From the NCBI GenBank assembly GCA_025934335.1, contig JAICYG010000058.1, positions 1 through 14,851 on the forward strand: a DNA stretch of 14,851 nucleotides, given 5' to 3'. Shown here in pieces: positions 13,432 to 14,851 of the stretch. Source of the stretch: Thermoleophilia bacterium. Its GTDB lineage: Bacteria; Actinomycetota; Thermoleophilia; Gaiellales; Gaiellaceae. The translations under genes were made by a program, and so were the position numbers. How positions within the stretch are numbered: position 1 is the first letter of the stretch; each line of letters opens with the position of its first letter. The notes beneath the pieces are model-generated. The model saw nothing but the letters and a program-made list of their open reading frames with translations, did no database searches and was not told the DNA's origin.

Positions 13432-13841
13432 CGCGCGGCCGTGCGGCGGGAGCGGGAGCGCTCGCGGCGATCGTCTGGGCGGCCGCGGAGCCGCTCGACC
13501 GCCGCGTCCTCGGCCACGACTACTCCGACGTCGCGCTGCTCGGAAAGCTCGTCACGCGGTCGCGCGCGTGGCCGCTCGCCGGCCTCGCCCTCCACGCCGG
13601 GAACGGTGCCATCTTCGGGCTCGCCTACCGCGAGCTCCGCCGGCACGCGCGGATCGGCGCCGTGCCGCTCGCGCTCGCGGAGCACGTCGCGCTCTTCCCC
13701 CTCGGCGCGCTCGCCGACCGCTTCCATCCCGCGCGCGGCGAGCCGGGGCTCGCGCCGCTCTTCAGCGCGCCCGCGCTCGTGCAGGCGACGTGGCGGCACG
13801 CGCTCTTCGGCGCCGTCCTCGGCAGGGTCGCCGGCGAGTGA
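13428..13841 (+). CDS. Small four-helix membrane protein of unknown function
   Basis: A 137-aa protein with four likely membrane segments (about 7-22, 48-67, 77-96 and 118-134). Between the first two is a conserved-looking loop LGHDYSDVALLGKLVTR (28-44). Histidines occur at 30, 56, 86 and 124, several inside or next to helices, which could suggest metal or haem contact but proves nothing. I do not recognise the family. Its ATG overlaps the stop of the B12-type regulator (ATGA) and its stop overlaps the nitronate monooxygenase start (GTGA), so all three are probably translated from one message. The tight coupling suggests it is part of the regulator's output rather than a chance neighbour. Confidence 0.78.
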   Translation: MTRGRAAGAGALAAIVWAAAEPLDRRVLGHDYSDVALLGKLVTRSRAWPLAGLALHAGNGAIFGLAYRELRRHARIGAVPLALAEHVALFPLGALADRFHPARGEPGLAPLFSAPALVQATWRHALFGAVLGRVAGE

Positions 13842-14797
13842 TCGCGCCGGTCGTTCTCGCGCCGCTCGCCGGCGGCCCGTCGACGCCCGAGCTGGCAGCC
13901 GCGGTCGCGGACGCGGGCGGCGCCGGCTTCCTCGGCGGCGGCTACCTGTCGCCGGAGGCGCTCGAGGAGCAGCTGCGGCAGGCACGCGGGCTGACGAACG
14001 GTGTGCTCGGCGTCAACCTCTTCGTCCTGCGCGAGCAGCCGGTCGACGAGGACGCGCTCGCCGCGTACGCCCGCGAGCTCGCCGGCGAAGGCGAGCTCGG
14101 CGAGGCGCAGTTCGACGACGACCGCCTCGCAGAGAAGATCGAGGTCGTGCTCGCCTCCGGCGTCGAGATCGTCTCGACGACGTTCGGGCCGCCGCCCGCC
14201 GAGCTCGTGCGGCAGGCGCACGCCGCAGGCATAGAGGTCTGGGCAACCGTCGCGACCGTCGACGACGCACGAGCCGTCGAGGGAGCGGACGCCCTCGTCG
14301 CCCAGGGGATCGAGGCCGGCGGCCACCGCTCCGCCTTCGACGACAACGACACGAGCGACCTGCCGCTGCTCGACCTGCTGCGCGCGCTGAGACCGCTCGG
14401 GCTCCCGCTCGTCGCCGCCGGCGGCATCGCCGACCGCGCGAGCGCCGACGCCGCGCGCGAGGCGGGCGCGGCGGCCGTGCAGGCGGGGACGGCGTTCCTG
14501 CTCTGCCCCGAGGCGGGCACGAACGCGGCGCACCGAGCCGCACTCGCACAGAAGGGCGAGACGGCGCTCACCCGCGCCTTCACCGGCCGCCGCGCACGCG
14601 GGATCGTCAACCGCTTCATGCGCGACCACCCGGACGCGCCGTCGGCGTACCCGCACGTGCACCACATGACAGCGCCGCTCCGCGCGGCCGCACGGGCTGC
14701 GGGGGATACGGAGCGGATCAACCTCTGGGCGGGAACGCGGTTCGCCGCGGCGCGCGAGCGGCCCGCGGCCGAGGTCGTCGCCGAGCTATGCGCTTAG
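13838..14797 (+). CDS. Nitronate monooxygenase family FMN enzyme (2-nitropropane dioxygenase-like)
   Basis: A TIM-barrel flavoprotein of 319 aa. The N-terminus APVVLAPLAGGPSTPELAAAV (3-23) is the usual first strand. GVNLFV (58-63) and the VEIVSTTFGPPP segment (109-120) follow. GIEAGGHRS (157-165) carries the probable catalytic base His163. AAGGIADR (193-200) and QAGTAFLLCPEA (215-226) form the FMN phosphate site. The family oxidises alkyl nitronates such as propionate 3-nitronate with oxygen, but many members act on other substrates, including enoyl-type compounds, so the exact reaction is uncertain. The GTG start overlaps the membrane-protein stop (GTGA); the longer in-frame extension upstream is antisense-like and rejected. 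The 3' end overlaps a convergent gene by 12 nt. Confidence 0.88.
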   Translation: MIAPVVLAPLAGGPSTPELAAAVADAGGAGFLGGGYLSPEALEEQLRQARGLTNGVLGVNLFVLREQPVDEDALAAYARELAGEGELGEAQFDDDRLAEKIEVVLASGVEIVSTTFGPPPAELVRQAHAAGIEVWATVATVDDARAVEGADALVAQGIEAGGHRSAFDDNDTSDLPLLDLLRALRPLGLPLVAAGGIADRASADAAREAGAAAVQAGTAFLLCPEAGTNAAHRAALAQKGETALTRAFTGRRARGIVNRFMRDHPDAPSAYPHVHHMTAPLRAAARAAGDTERINLWAGTRFAAARERPAAEVVAELCA

Positions 14798-14851
14798 GTC
14801 GCCCCGCGCCTCTCGGAGCGCACGGATATCGATCAGGTCTTGCTCGCGTCC
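14786..14851 (-). CDS. C-terminal end of a minus-strand gene, cut by the right edge
   Basis: The last 21 codons of an open frame ending in TAG; the end reads GREQDLIDIRALREARGDLSA. The pattern RxQDLxDIxALRE is familiar from the C-termini of small nucleotidyltransferase-like proteins, but the piece is too short to assign. Third codon positions are less GC-rich than in the neighbours. It overlaps the nitronate monooxygenase gene by 12 nt. Confidence 0.5.
   Translation of the reverse strand, partial: GREQDLIDIRALREARGDLSA

Noticed and set aside
13568..13837. N-terminal extension of the nitronate monooxygenase
   Set aside because: It overlaps the 137-aa membrane-protein gene in another frame and is Arg/Ala low complexity; the GTG at 13838 gives the normal family start.
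1..14851. tRNA, rRNA, CRISPR, insertion sequences, riboswitches
   Set aside because: No cloverleaf, repeat-spacer array, transposase or terminal inverted repeats were seen, and no gap is long enough for a B12 riboswitch; the longest gap is 141 nt.

Overview
The window is about 14.9 kb of very GC-rich (roughly 70% or more), densely coded bacterial chromosome. GTG and TTG starts are frequent, many genes overlap by 4 nt, and no RNA genes, insertion sequences or CRISPR arrays are visible. Composition, gene content and a secreted protein with tandem 'WQRCD' Ig-like repeats suggest a deep-branching actinobacterium, perhaps Thermoleophilia (Gaiellales/Solirubrobacterales type). That placement is inference.

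Layout. (1) 1-3896, minus strand: hisC, an MFS exporter, the MeaB GTPase and the N-terminal part of a threonine dehydratase that runs off the left edge. MeaB and threonine dehydratase overlap and fit one route: threonine to 2-oxobutyrate to propionyl-CoA to methylmalonyl-CoA. (2) 3963-7278: a stand-alone LON-domain protein (plus) meets a gamma-glutamyltransferase (minus) tail to tail. The latter is divergent from a flippase-like membrane protein (plus). (3) 7280-9389, minus: an orphan parA overlaps ftsZ by 29 nt. This FtsZ carries its disordered segment at the N-terminus instead of between core and tail. (4) 9531-10547, plus: a secreted Ig-like repeat protein, ended by a strong hairpin shared with the convergent gene. 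(5) 10604-12583, minus: an unrecognised 407-aa protein directly behind an Nei-type DNA glycosylase. (6) 12625-14797, plus: a CarH/LitR-type B12-binding MerR regulator, a four-helix membrane protein and a nitronate monooxygenase, joined by ATGA and GTGA overlaps and divergent from nei across 41 nt. (7) The right edge holds the last codons of a minus-strand gene.

The most interesting points are: the parA-ftsZ operon, which suggests a PomZ-like system for placing the division ring; the relocated FtsZ linker; a probable B12 photoreceptor that lacks one expected cobalt-ligand histidine and faces a DNA-repair gene; and four GTG-start genes without a Shine-Dalgarno but with a TANNNT hexamer 6-7 nt before the start, the pattern of leaderless transcription. 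In the hisC/LON gap two such promoters face away from a perfect palindrome.
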